Source: Microcoleus sp. FACHB-61
Lineage (GTDB): Bacteria > Cyanobacteriota > Cyanobacteriia > Cyanobacteriales > Microcoleaceae
Direction: 5' to 3'
Length of the DNA: 64,000 nt
Assembly: GCA_014695295.1 (NCBI GenBank)
Contig: JACJNY010000074.1
Span: forward strand, 1 to 64,000
Shown: piece after piece, positions 54,264 to 63,762 of the stretch
Position numbering within the stretch: the first letter of the stretch is position 1
How the letters are laid out: every line of letters begins with the position of its first letter
Made by a program: the position numbers and the translations under genes
The notes under the pieces: generated by a model
Told to the model about the DNA's origin: nothing
Database searches by the model: none
Seen by the model: the letters and a program-made list of their open reading frames with translations, nothing else

Positions 54264-54680
54264 TATTTTTTTCTCTCTGAGGTAACTACTTCCTTATTAT
54301 GTAGCGAATTTACCAATCTTCGACCGAAAGCAGCTAGGGTACAACCCCCCCGGATTCATCCGTGAGGTAGCTTTCTCCCATTCTTCAATCTAAAAAGTCA
54401 AATCTCAAATCTCAAATCGATTGACTTTACTCCGCGCCTGAGCGAGCACAAATACTCAATTTACTGCTCGGAAAAACTCTTGTGGAGATTGGTTCATTTA
54501 TTTATGCTAAAAAAATATTTTGGTATCTCCCTAAAGAGATATTTTTAATCCTTCTTTAGGTATACTTTGTTGAAAGGACTTACGGTAGAGCCTGCGTCAG
54601 CTACGCTAGGGCAGAGCCTGGTAGCGGCTACTGTTTTTACTTTTAGTAGTGCTTTAAAAACATAAAAGCCAGTGCCAAGC
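54264..54680. other. Gap with repeats
   Basis: It holds heptamer-like aaatctc units (about 54393-54418), an AT-rich inverted pair (ctccctaaagagat, 54523-54540) and a gcagagcctggtagcgg element near 54612. No gene is seen. Confidence 0.5.
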
Positions 54681-55043
54681 ATGAATCATTTAGAACTCGA
54701 ACAAGAAATAGGGAAGATGGCTAGAGCGATGATGACTCGCAATAGCTTAATTGGTAAAGATTTGATTACGGATCTCAGAGGGCGACTGTCTGTTGACAGT
54801 GTAGCTGCTTTGATGATTGTCAGTATTGAGCGTTTGATTTGGTATGACAGCGAGTCCGTGATCTGGAGTTTGAGTTATTTGATTCCTGCTGACGTGATGG
54901 AAGAAATTCGCCGGATTACTGCGCTGGTTGTTTGCCAGCGGTTGATGGGCAAGGGTTTTGTGCTGGGCAAAGATTTTAGTATTGATGCAACAGGCCAGTT
55001 GCTGTTGAGTGAGAATGCTAAAACAGCGGTTGTGGTTGCTTGA
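54681..55043 (+). CDS. Hypothetical helical protein
   Basis: A 120-residue protein from the ATG at 54681; the frame begins with a GTG at 54672. I do not recognise it. It is soluble and helical at the N-terminus (MNHLELEQEIGKMARAMMT), with a hydrophobic centre (VAALMIVSIERLIWY). No motif or neighbour suggests a role. Another cyanobacterial lineage-specific protein is the simplest reading. Confidence 0.65.
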   Translation: MNHLELEQEIGKMARAMMTRNSLIGKDLITDLRGRLSVDSVAALMIVSIERLIWYDSESVIWSLSYLIPADVMEEIRRITALVVCQRLMGKGFVLGKDFSIDATGQLLLSENAKTAVVVA

Positions 55044-55394
55044 ATTGGGCAAGCAGAAGTAGGAGCTATTAGCACTATGAGATTTGCAGTTAGACTTGGG
55101 GCGCCCTAGGACTCTTTGTGTAACTGCAAACCTAATTCGGGATGCGGTAAGAGTTGCGTAATTCACGCAGAGTTAAGATTCGCAGCAGCTCTAAAAAACG
55201 ATGAGTGCGGTTAGATAAAAGAGCATTTTACCCGAAGAAAATAGTTAGTTTCGACCGCAAATTGTTGAGGTTGTTACGGGTAGTGTGTACGGGCGATCGC
55301 CCTGTATCAAATTTTTCAGATTTTTAGTGGAATTACAGTTTTACTCCACGTAGGATTTCATGTAGAATCATCCCTAAGATAGATACAAAATATT
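55044..55394. other. Gap upstream of the TPR gene
   Basis: A 351 bp gap with no gene. I see nothing strong; the stretch near 55300-55394 is AT-rich and may carry the promoter of the TPR gene. Confidence 0.5.
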
Positions 55395-56417
55395 ATGAAC
55401 TTAATTCAAAACTTGGAAGCGGCTTGGTATTACCATCTGGGTTCGCGCCACCTCGAAGCTAACGACGATCATGGTGCCCTGGCGAACTTTAACAGAGCTG
55501 TGAAGTTGCAATCCGATCATTATAAGGCTTGGTTCGGGCGAGGCATGGCTTTGGGGAACTTAGAACGGCACTTAGAGGCGCTGAATAGTTTTGATGAGGC
55601 CTTGGCGGTGCAGCCGAATGCGAGCTTTGGCTGGCACAACCGGGCTATTGCTTTAGCAAAGTTGGGTCAGCACTTGGAGGCTCTCAACAGTTTTGACAGA
55701 GCTCTGGAGTTCAACCCCTACGCGGCGAGTATTTGGCACAACCGGGCACTGACGCTGATCGATATGGGGCTTTACGATAAGGCGGTTATGAGTTTCGATC
55801 GCTCTTTAAATTTGCTCCCGGAGGCTGCTTGGGCGTGGTACAACCGAGGTAATGCTCTGTTGGAACTCAAGCTTTACTATTTGGCGCTCAACAGTTTTGA
55901 CAGGGCGATCGAGTTTAACCCAGACGACGCGAAGGCTTGGTACAATCGCGGTATCGCTGCGAACTCAATGGGACTTTACAAGCAAGCAGTGGCTAGTTTT
56001 AGTCGATCGCTCGCTCTGAAACCGGGCAGAGCCGAAGCTGTGGGCGAACGGAGAGTTGCTTTGGGCAAATTAGTAGGTTTAAATCAGAAAAATGCCAAGT
56101 TCACTCCCACCTCTGAGTGTTCCCTTGAAGATTATTTGGTGTGGTACAACCGGGGTGTGGAATTGGCGCGAAAAGGCTGCTACTCGGAGGCGATTGCTTG
56201 CTACGAAACTGCTTTAGAAATAAATCCTGATTTTGCTAATGCTTTTTACAATAAAGCTTGCTGTTATGCGCTACTGGGATTTGCTGATTTGGCCCTTGAC
56301 AATTTGCAGCGGGCTGTGGAGTATATCCCTAATTTATACCGAGAACTAGCTTTAGCTGACTCTGATTTAAGCTGCATTTGGAAACAAGAACGTTTTGAAG
56401 CGCTGATCCAAGGTTGA
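55395..56417 (+). CDS. Tetratricopeptide-repeat protein
   Basis: A 340-residue protein with about nine TPR units, each about 34 residues long, with the pattern AWYNRGxALxxLxxxxxALxSFDRALExNP. The first five or six are contiguous (residues about 15-215), followed by a short linker and then two more. It has no signal or catalytic domain, so it is a soluble protein-binding scaffold. A perfect hairpin lies downstream. Confidence 0.9.
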   Translation: MNLIQNLEAAWYYHLGSRHLEANDDHGALANFNRAVKLQSDHYKAWFGRGMALGNLERHLEALNSFDEALAVQPNASFGWHNRAIALAKLGQHLEALNSFDRALEFNPYAASIWHNRALTLIDMGLYDKAVMSFDRSLNLLPEAAWAWYNRGNALLELKLYYLALNSFDRAIEFNPDDAKAWYNRGIAANSMGLYKQAVASFSRSLALKPGRAEAVGERRVALGKLVGLNQKNAKFTPTSECSLEDYLVWYNRGVELARKGCYSEAIACYETALEINPDFANAFYNKACCYALLGFADLALDNLQRAVEYIPNLYRELALADSDLSCIWKQERFEALIQG

Positions 56418-56429
56418 TTTTACGCAAAA

Positions 56430-56456
56430 AACAGCTCGCCGATCGGGCGAGCTGTT
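56430..56456. terminator. Bidirectional-type terminator hairpin
   Basis: Stem aacagctcgcc / ggcgagctgtt (11 bp, perfect) with a 5 base loop. On the minus strand it is followed by a run of T, so it best serves the minus-strand gene at 56509-57255; it also follows the TPR gene stop. Confidence 0.85.
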
Positions 56457-56508
56457 ATAATTGCGCGGCGCAAATTCGATCGCGCGACAGTATTTTTGCC
56501 ATCTTTAG

Positions 56509-57255
56509 CTATCGCACATAAACTTTGATGGAGGGCTTGACCGGCCTCTTGGCAACTACGATCACCCGGTAGATGCCAGACTCGGGGAGTTGAGCAAAAG
56601 TTTGACCTTCGCCTTGATCCAGGAGTTGTCCCGACGGAGATTCGATCGCCAGATCTACATTTTTCTTGCTAGCAGTTACCCTGATTGTCTGTCCCTGTTT
56701 GCCTTGAACCGTGATGGGCTGGATTTGGTAACCGGACATTTTGAGTTTGACTGTGGCTTCTTTTTCCTTGAATGCTATGGGAATTGCGCGATCGGGCCGA
56801 TAAGTCCACTTGGCGTTAAAGTCGCGTCCGAGTACGAAGCTGCTGGTCTCACCTTTCGGGGTAACTCGCACGCGGTAGATGCCAGACTCTGGCAACTGAC
56901 CCACCCACTGATTGTCTGTTTTTTCAATAACCCCCATATTTTCACCATTGGGACTGTACAGTTCCGCTGTCAGTTGTCCCGCCCACAGGGATAGAGTGAG
57001 TTCCCGCCCTTTGACGCCTTCAAAAATATAGGTGGTGGGTTGGTTGATGGTTTCTCGAATTTCCGAGGTTGACATTCGCTTGATCGGTTCGAGGTTGGGA
57101 ACTGATTCAGATGTAGCGGGTTTGTTAACGGTTTCTGTAATTTCCGAGGCAGCCATCAGCTCGCTCGGTGCAAATTTTGGGGCTACAGGGCCGGCAAATA
57201 CTGATTTTGCCGTCATCATGACTAGCATTCCAGTCAGTAAAATTAGTTTTTTCAT
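56509..57255 (-). CDS. Exported protein with two PPC-like domains
   Basis: A 248-residue protein with a signal peptide (residues 2-21, LILLTGMLVMMTAKSVFAG). Two similar beta domains of about 80 residues follow (about 70-150 and 165-248), each ending ESGIYRVxVxxKxxxSSF/xxI. This is the PPC-like (pre-peptidase C-terminal) pattern. No peptidase is attached, so it is an exported beta protein of unknown role. A short motif ASEITETVNKP / TSEIRETINQP is repeated in the linker. Confidence 0.75.
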   Translation of the reverse strand: MKKLILLTGMLVMMTAKSVFAGPVAPKFAPSELMAASEITETVNKPATSESVPNLEPIKRMSTSEIRETINQPTTYIFEGVKGRELTLSLWAGQLTAELYSPNGENMGVIEKTDNQWVGQLPESGIYRVRVTPKGETSSFVLGRDFNAKWTYRPDRAIPIAFKEKEATVKLKMSGYQIQPITVQGKQGQTIRVTASKKNVDLAIESPSGQLLDQGEGQTFAQLPESGIYRVIVVAKRPVKPSIKVYVR

Positions 57256-57826
57256 GTCGCACTTCCGATTGGTAATGAGTTGTATATGGTTACTTGTGTT
57301 TGCCTGTTTTCACCGGATTAAATCTGGCGGCTACAGCAGTATGGAGGATACACATAAATATCCCGTACTTGCACAAAACCTGCTGGTAGCAGATTGGCAG
57401 TGCGGAAGCTAAGTAGTAGCCTCAGTTGGTCGGGACATTTCCATGATACTCCCTACCCATAATATCATCAGAGAATATTAGTAATTTGGTCGAAGAAAAT
57501 TAAAGCTTCTTCCGAGGAGCTTGCTAAAAAAAATGCCCACACCCAAAAAACGCGGTGTCTTGGCTCTGGGAGGAGCGTTGCTACTAGAAAACGGCTAGCA
57601 CCCGCACGGGGTGACGACCCCTACTGTTACTTAGTTTTGGACGATCGGCTGATTCTGTAGGGCAATACACACCGCACCTTACCATATTCGTAGCGTGTCA
57701 AACCAGTTTTTGCGTAAATTTTGATATTATTGTAGGGTTTGTAGGGGCGGATTTAGTTAGTATCTCTGATATTATAAACGAGTTTACCTCTGCAAAACCC
57801 GCCCTCCCACACGAGGTTAATTTGTA
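57256..57826. other. Gap with palindromic repeat copy
   Basis: It contains the third copy of the palindromic repeat (57730-57811) and a hairpin-like acacccaaaaaacgcggtgt near 57541. No gene is supported. Confidence 0.5.
57730..57811. repeat. Palindromic MITE-like repeat, copy 3
   Basis: The arms ttgtaggggcggattta and aaaacccgccctccca match those of copies at 3171-3242 and 21163-21231. Confidence 0.55.
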
Positions 57827-58549
57827 CTACGAACCAGACAGAATTTTCAGGTAAGCTTGTACTGTGTTGAACAAGCCCATTTCTAGCGCTTCTGCAATTA
57901 AAGCATGACCGATCGATACTTCTAGGATATCAGGAATCGAGCAAAATTTAGCTAAGTTTTGCAAATTTAAATCATGTCCGGCATTCACTCCCAAACCTGC
58001 TGATTGAGCGGCTTGAGCTGCTAAGACATATTGTTGAAAAACAGATTCTACTCTACCTTCGCGAAAAGCAGTTGCGTAGGGTTCCGTGTACAGTTCTACT
58101 CTGTCTGCTCCAACTTCTTTTGCTAGCGGCATGAGAGCAGCATCTGCATCCATAAACAGGCTGACTCTGATGCCGTTGTCTTTTAATTTTTGAATGATGG
58201 GTAAGAGCCGGTCGCGATTTTCGGGAATATTCCAACCGCTATCCGATGTTAGCACGTCGGGAGCGTCCGGCACCAAGGTACACTGAGCCGGTTTTACGTC
58301 GCAAACTATATCCATAAAGGGCGGCTGAAACGGGTTTCCTTCGATGTTGAACTCGACGGTTAGCATTTTGGCTAATTCGTAAACATCGGCAGCTTTGATG
58401 TGCCTTTCGTCGGGGCGCGGATGGACTGTAACGCCGTGAGCTCCGGCAGCAATTACTGTTTTGGCGGCTTCCGTAACGCTGGGGATACCGATGTTTCGAG
58501 AGTTTCTGAGGAGGGCGATTCTGTTGATGTTAACGCTGAGTTTAGTCAT
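57827..58549 (-). CDS. pdxJ: Pyridoxine 5'-phosphate synthase
   Basis: PdxJ condenses 3-amino-2-oxopropyl phosphate with deoxyxylulose 5-phosphate in the DXP-dependent vitamin B6 pathway. The 240-residue length is normal. The N-terminus MTKLSVNINRIALLRNSR and AAGAHGVTVHPRPDERHI are hallmarks, and the GVNAGHDLNLQNL segment carries the conserved C-terminal His. It is a single gene. Confidence 0.96.
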   Translation of the reverse strand: MTKLSVNINRIALLRNSRNIGIPSVTEAAKTVIAAGAHGVTVHPRPDERHIKAADVYELAKMLTVEFNIEGNPFQPPFMDIVCDVKPAQCTLVPDAPDVLTSDSGWNIPENRDRLLPIIQKLKDNGIRVSLFMDADAALMPLAKEVGADRVELYTEPYATAFREGRVESVFQQYVLAAQAAQSAGLGVNAGHDLNLQNLAKFCSIPDILEVSIGHALIAEALEMGLFNTVQAYLKILSGS

Positions 58550-58880
58550 GGGATGTTAATCTTTAAGGTTGATGCTACTATATTAATCGTTTTTGGGACG
58601 AAACTTTGAGCCTATTGCGGTAGTGTGAGGGCATTCTTATGCCAATTCCCCAAACTCTTGCTACATTTTTCTCTTATATTAATTATTAAAAATAGAAGCT
58701 CTCCGTAGGATAACGGCTTTGCTTTGTCGAGCATTCTTGTAGGGAAAATGCCTTGCCATGTCCCTTATTTCGGTATGAAAACGGCATTGCCGTGTCCCTC
58801 ATCCTCGTAGAGAAACGGCATTGCCGTGTCCATCCTTCCCGCGCCGGACACGGCCTTGCCGTTTCCCTACAGATAGGGTT
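58550..58880. other. Gap with repeated acggcattgccgtgtcc units
   Basis: From about 58741 to 58870 at least three copies of (a)aacggcattgccgtgtcc and one inverted form are present. The unit is palindromic itself (ggcattgcc). Related units occur at about 40945-41070. Confidence 0.6.
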
Positions 58881-59654
58881 TTAATACTTGGTATTAGAGT
58901 CGAATTTAGCTTCAGCCAGCGGTAAGCTCTCTGCAAAAAAAGCCTCTGCTCTTTTATGTTTTCCTGCCAAATCTTCAAGATTGGCAATGCAGAAAAGTGG
59001 TGCGACGCGAGCGACTATTTCTGGCGGAAAATCTCGGGTAAAATATTTGAGTTCAAAGTCGTATCTGTGTGGACGGTAAATCATGCCCAACAGTTCGACT
59101 AAGGGTAGAAGCGTCCAATTGTGATAGTTGCCGAGTGCATCTACTAAATGTCCGCGATAAATCTCTTTCTTTACCAGAGGTTGCAGCAATTCAAAACGAA
59201 TTTTAATTTCGTTGAATCTAGAGTGCATTGTGGATAAATGTTTGCTTTGATCCAAATGCGGCGGTACAATTAGATTAGCTTTGTCAAAGGCGATCGGTAC
59301 ATTGCCGTGCCGTTCTATTTCTAAAAATTCGTTATTGCTGCTGCGCCGGAAAACAGCAAAATCAATTAGCAAAAACGGCGGGGTTTCTTTGAGCCGCCAG
59401 AAGCACTGCGACTGCCCGTGCCAAGCGGGTTCGGGAACTCGATATTTGAGTTCGATTTCGCCAATTTCTGCGAGGGCTTTTTCAACAATATCAAAGGTTT
59501 GTTGCACGCAGTTATCTTCAACCACAACCGCAATATCGAGGTCTGACAACTCGTCGGTGTATCCGTGGGCTGCTGAACCTCCTTGCCACAAAGCGAGAAC
59601 AAAATCTAAAGGTTGTAAGGTTGAAACAATCTTTTCGAGAATGATTTGTCTCAT
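58881..59654 (-). CDS. Nucleotidyltransferase-domain protein
   Basis: A 257-residue protein. The minimal nucleotidyltransferase motif is visible: GGSAAHGYTDELSDLDIAVVVED (about residues 25-47), giving G-S-x9-D-x-D. The rest may be a helical substrate domain. It resembles DNA polymerase beta-like nucleotidyltransferases, including aminoglycoside nucleotidyltransferases, but the substrate is unknown. Confidence 0.85.
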   Translation of the reverse strand: MRQIILEKIVSTLQPLDFVLALWQGGSAAHGYTDELSDLDIAVVVEDNCVQQTFDIVEKALAEIGEIELKYRVPEPAWHGQSQCFWRLKETPPFLLIDFAVFRRSSNNEFLEIERHGNVPIAFDKANLIVPPHLDQSKHLSTMHSRFNEIKIRFELLQPLVKKEIYRGHLVDALGNYHNWTLLPLVELLGMIYRPHRYDFELKYFTRDFPPEIVARVAPLFCIANLEDLAGKHKRAEAFFAESLPLAEAKFDSNTKY

Positions 59655-59925
59655 GGAATCAAGCTATACTGTTTGTTTTCCCTGGCTTGCACAAGTTTAA
59701 CAAACGATCGCGGGTTGAGATTGCTCCGCGACTGTTCTCCGAGGAATTGCTAATGCGTCCGGTTGTGCACTGCTGCCAAAAATTACACGGGAAGCTGCAA
59801 GGGAGAGCGGCAATCTTTGGGAAAGTGCGATCGCCCGCGAGTGAAAATCAGCCTTAAATTGTCAGAATCAGAAACTTGCCCGCTGTCCGGTAATATGAGA
59901 AAGGATTAATTTTTAACAGCGCGGC

Positions 59926-60786
59926 ATGGCTATTATTTGGGAACTCGACTTTTACAGCCGTCCAATCATAGACGAGCGAGAGAAAAAAAAATGGGAATTG
60001 CTGATCTGCGAAAGCCCGCTGAATGTAAGCGACAAGGCTGAATCTCTGTTTCGCTACTCGCAATTCTGCTCTAGTTCAACCGTGAATTCCCTGTGGCTGG
60101 CTGGCGCCATTAAAGATGCGATCGCCGCAGCACCGAAACGGCCCGAAAAAATCCGCTTTTTTCGCCGCCAAATGGCGAACATGATTACCAAAGCCTGCGA
60201 CGAGTTGGACATTCCCGCCGCTTGCAGCCGCCGCACCCTCGCCCTCAGCCTGTGGCTGGAAGAACGGATGCAAGACGTTTATCCCGCCGAACCGGGCTAT
60301 CAACCGGTTGTGAACCCGAGCGTTCAATTTGTACCCGAAACGCCAGTTGCGCTGCCGGATGCTTTAATCGGCGAAAAATGGACGTTTGTGAGTTTGCCGA
60401 TCGCCGCTTTTGACGAAATGTCCGAGTGGGATATCGGATTTGGCGAAGCTTTCGGGCTGCCGATGACAGGCCTGGGCCCGGAAACGCAAATTCCGGGACT
60501 GATTATCTATTCGTCAAGAGCAGCAGCTCTGGCAGGTTGGATGTCGGGTTTGGAGTTGGCTTTTCTCAAATTTGAGAGCGGCCCGCCCGCTAGGCTGGTA
60601 TTAGATACGGGGGCTAACGATCGCTGGATTTTAGCTAATGTCAGAGACGCAGCAACTGAGAGAGAAGCGAAAGGATTTGAAGCCGCGAAAAACCAAGCAA
60701 AAAAAGTACATTTCTTAGCAATTCAGTCCAATCCCGAATCGGAATCTTTCGCAGGATTTTGGCTGCTGCACGAACTCACTATTTAG
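59926..60786 (+). CDS. Tab2/Atab2 family RNA-binding protein
   Basis: A 286-residue protein with the start IWELDFYSRPIIDEREKKKWELLIC, typical of the Tab2 (Atab2) family. In plants and algae the homologue binds psaB mRNA and is required for photosystem I translation; the cyanobacterial role is less certain. The C-terminal part includes RLVLDTGANDRWILANV and the end ESFAGFWLLHEL, the family's conserved tail. Confidence 0.92.
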   Translation: MAIIWELDFYSRPIIDEREKKKWELLICESPLNVSDKAESLFRYSQFCSSSTVNSLWLAGAIKDAIAAAPKRPEKIRFFRRQMANMITKACDELDIPAACSRRTLALSLWLEERMQDVYPAEPGYQPVVNPSVQFVPETPVALPDALIGEKWTFVSLPIAAFDEMSEWDIGFGEAFGLPMTGLGPETQIPGLIIYSSRAAALAGWMSGLELAFLKFESGPPARLVLDTGANDRWILANVRDAATEREAKGFEAAKNQAKKVHFLAIQSNPESESFAGFWLLHELTI

Positions 60787-61233
60787 TCGCTCCCTTGGCA
60801 ATAACTGCTCTCTGGCAGCATTCTCAATTAGATTTAACCCACCAGTTTTTTTGACAAAAAATCTCGGGCTTGAGATTTGACGTGCAGCAAGAAAGCTAGT
60901 TTCTGACCCCGCCCAAAAACGGATACCGTGCCACGTACTCCTGTCGTGTAGAGATAAAAATTTTAGATTCTAGTTCAAGCTCCCAGATTCATCTGTGAAG
61001 TAAATCTAAAACCTAAAATCTAAAAGCTAAAATCGACTGACGCGATTGGCAAGATGGAAACAATCACAAATGCGTACAATCTTGTTATCGCCCATTCCAG
61101 CAGTTTCCCAAAAGAATCTAAATGTAGCCGCGTGCTCCCAACCCATATCCAGTAAGTTATTGCCAATTCTTTAATCGAAAATCGAAAATCGGAAATCGAA
61201 AATCGAATCGCCCATTACCAACCACCGACAACA
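60787..61233. other. Gap with dispersed repeat and heptamers
   Basis: It holds the second copy of a dispersed repeat (60905-61042) and heptamer-like cgaaaat units (about 61172-61206). No gene is seen. Confidence 0.6.
60905..61042. repeat. Dispersed repeat, copy B
   Basis: This is the counterpart of 30527-30692, sharing ordered blocks such as ttcaagctcccagattcatc, with indels. Confidence 0.75.
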
Positions 61234-62529
61234 ATGACCAATAACCAATCAGCAGAACAACTGCTAGAATTAGCCACCAAAGCAGGGGCCGAAGCTGCTG
61301 AGGTATTGGAATCGCAATCGCTCTCGCGGCCGGTCTTTTTTGAAGCAAATCGCCTCAAACAGCTAGAAACCGCTCAAGCAGAAGGCCTTGCCCTACGGCT
61401 GTGGCGGGATGGGCGGCCGGGTTTGGCGGTGGCCTACGGGCCCGTGGAACCGCAAATTTTGGTGGACAGGGCGATCGCGCTTTCGCAACTCAACGAACCG
61501 GAAACCATCGAACTCGGCACCGGCGAGAAAGTTGTTTATCCCGATCGCGGAGTGTCGGTGCCGGCCGAACAGCTAGTAAACTGGGGAAAAGAGGCGATCG
61601 CGATCGTCCGCGAAGCCTATCCCGAAAGCCTCTGCACCGCCGAACTCGACTGCGAAATCGAAAGCACCCGCTTGCTGAACACCAGAGGCTTGGATTCAAG
61701 TCACACCGACACCACTCTCAGCGGTTACTTGTCAGCAGAATTAGTGCGGGGAGAAGATTTCCTCAACATTTGGGAAGGCGAAACCGAACGCGGCACCCTC
61801 GACTTAAACACCAGCGCCAGGCGAGTTTTGCAACGTTTGGAATGGGCGAAAGACAATGTAGCCCCCGCCACGGGCCGCGTGCCGGTGCTGTTTACAGCCA
61901 AAGCCGCCGATTTGCTTTGGGGGACTGTCTGTGCGGCGTTGAACGGCAAACAGGTACTCGAAGGCGCTTCGCCTTGGAACGATCGATTGGGATCGCAAGT
62001 GACATCGCCGCTTGTCACCCTCTCGCAGCAGCCGGATATCGGGCCCTATAGCTGTCCTTTTGACGACGAAGGCACTCCCACTCGGGCGATCGTCTTTATC
62101 AACAAAGGAGTCTTGCAGCTATTTTATACCGATCGCACCACCGGTCGAGCCTTGGGCAGCGGCACCACGGGCAACGGATTTCGCCCGGGTTTGGGCAGCT
62201 ATCCCACGCCGAGTTTATTCAATGTTTTGATTCAACCAGGTTCGCTTTCGCTAATCGATTTAATCGCTCAATTAGACGACGGAATTGTAGTCGATCAAAT
62301 GCTTGGCGGCAGTGCCGGAATTTCCGGTGATTTTTCGATTAACGTCGATCTCGGCTACCGAGTCAAAAAAGGTCAAATAGTCGGCAGAATCAAAGACACA
62401 ATGGTAGCAGGCAACGTCTACAGCGTCCTCAAGCAATTAGTAGAATTGGGAGGAGACTCCGAGTGGAACGGTTCTTGTCACACACCATCTCTAATTGTAG
62501 AAGGATTGTCCGTCATCGGCAAAAACTAA
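61234..62529 (+). CDS. TldD/PmbA family metallopeptidase-like protein
   Basis: A 431-residue protein of the TldD/PmbA (PmbA-like) family, which acts in peptide maturation with a partner. The end of the protein has the family motif GGSAGISGDFSINVDLGYRVKKGQIVGRIKDTMVAGNVYSVL. The partner TldD is not in the window. The HExxxH motif of TldD is not seen, which fits the PmbA half (inactive partner in the E. coli complex). Its specific substrate here is unknown. Confidence 0.9.
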   Translation: MTNNQSAEQLLELATKAGAEAAEVLESQSLSRPVFFEANRLKQLETAQAEGLALRLWRDGRPGLAVAYGPVEPQILVDRAIALSQLNEPETIELGTGEKVVYPDRGVSVPAEQLVNWGKEAIAIVREAYPESLCTAELDCEIESTRLLNTRGLDSSHTDTTLSGYLSAELVRGEDFLNIWEGETERGTLDLNTSARRVLQRLEWAKDNVAPATGRVPVLFTAKAADLLWGTVCAALNGKQVLEGASPWNDRLGSQVTSPLVTLSQQPDIGPYSCPFDDEGTPTRAIVFINKGVLQLFYTDRTTGRALGSGTTGNGFRPGLGSYPTPSLFNVLIQPGSLSLIDLIAQLDDGIVVDQMLGGSAGISGDFSINVDLGYRVKKGQIVGRIKDTMVAGNVYSVLKQLVELGGDSEWNGSCHTPSLIVEGLSVIGKN

Positions 62530-62785
62530 TGGATAATTGGTAACCGGGAATCGGTAATTGGTAATAAACTTTTGAGTTTTAAATTTGGAATCTTAAGTTC
62601 AAAAATTTTACCTGCAAAACTTAACAATTAGAACTTAAACTTACTAGCCAATTCCCAATTCCCAACGATCAATTACCAGCAAAAATGCCTGGTATTCTTT
62701 TAGAGCCAAAACCTCTATTCATCGAGATAATTTGAGCCATTACGCACCCTACACATAAATTCCCAATCTCAAATCTCAAATAATT

Positions 62786-63745
62786 ATGCGTATTTGTTTT
62801 ATCGGCGATTCTTTCGTAAACGGTACGGGCGATCCAACATATCTTGGTTGGACAGGACGAATTTGCGCGGCCGCTTGCGGCGGGCAAAGACAGGATATTA
62901 CCCATTATAATTTAGGAGTGCGGGGAGAAACGAGTGCCGATATAGAAACTCGGTGGTTCAACGAAATTTCTTGCCGCTTGCCTCACTACAGCGACGGCAG
63001 AATAGTATTTTCCTTTGGCGTCAACGACACTTACCTAGAAAATGGAAAAACTCGCGTCGCCCTTGAAAAATCAATTGAAAACGTCCGCTATATTCTCAAG
63101 TCTGCCCAAGAAAGAGTACCCGTTTTAATGGTAGGCCCACCGCCAGTTAGTGATGCCGCTCGCACAATCAGAATAGCCAATTTATCCGAACATTTTTCGC
63201 AAGTTTGCAGCGAGTTAAACGTGCCTTATTTAGATATTTGCACTCCTCTGCAAAAATCAGAAGTTTGGCTGAAAGAGCTTACCGAAAATGACGGTTCCCA
63301 TCCCCGTGCCGTGGGTTATACTGAATTGGCTAAAATAGTTCACAATTGGGACGGTTGGCAAGCTTGGTTTAAAAATATCAATAGATCGGAGAAAAAGACT
63401 GTTACCCTCTTCCGAGCTGTAGGCCAAAAAGAAATGGAATTGATTAAAGAAAGCGATTTCATGGCCTTTCCGCCGCGGCTGCCTTTTCAGCCTATTTTTT
63501 ATCCCGTACTCTACAAAGCATACGCCATAAAAATTGCGCGAGATTGGAATACAAAAGATGCAGCATCGGGATATTTTGGCTATGTAACCCAATTTCGAGT
63601 TTTGGCTGAATTCTTAAAAAAATATTCCGTTCAAACTGTCGGCAGTTCGATCCACAAAGAATATTGGATTCCGGCAGAAGATTTGGCAGAATTTAATCGC
63701 AATATTATCGGAAAGATTGAAATATTTGCTGAATATCAACCGTAG
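62786..63745 (+). CDS. SGNH hydrolase fused to a second, ART-like domain
   Basis: A 319-residue protein. The N-terminal ~195 residues form an SGNH/GDSL hydrolase: Ser in IGDSFVNG (residue 9), FGVND (about 76) and the Asp-His pair in DGSHPRAVGY (about 170). The C-terminal ~120 residues (VTLFRAVGQKEMELIKESDF...IFYPVLYKAYAIKIARDWN...EYWIPAEDL) look like a separate small protein family which, from memory, is labelled ADP-ribosylation/crystallin J1. The fusion is unusual. It may be an esterase with an extra binding or transferase-like module. Confidence 0.82.
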   Translation: MRICFIGDSFVNGTGDPTYLGWTGRICAAACGGQRQDITHYNLGVRGETSADIETRWFNEISCRLPHYSDGRIVFSFGVNDTYLENGKTRVALEKSIENVRYILKSAQERVPVLMVGPPPVSDAARTIRIANLSEHFSQVCSELNVPYLDICTPLQKSEVWLKELTENDGSHPRAVGYTELAKIVHNWDGWQAWFKNINRSEKKTVTLFRAVGQKEMELIKESDFMAFPPRLPFQPIFYPVLYKAYAIKIARDWNTKDAASGYFGYVTQFRVLAEFLKKYSVQTVGSSIHKEYWIPAEDLAEFNRNIIGKIEIFAEYQP

Positions 63746-63762
63746 AATAGGAGCAATGACAG

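Noticed and set aside
61401..62051. A 216-residue Arg/His-rich frame within the pmbA/tldD-type gene
   Set aside because: It is a shadow frame of the intact TldD/PmbA-family gene and has biased composition.
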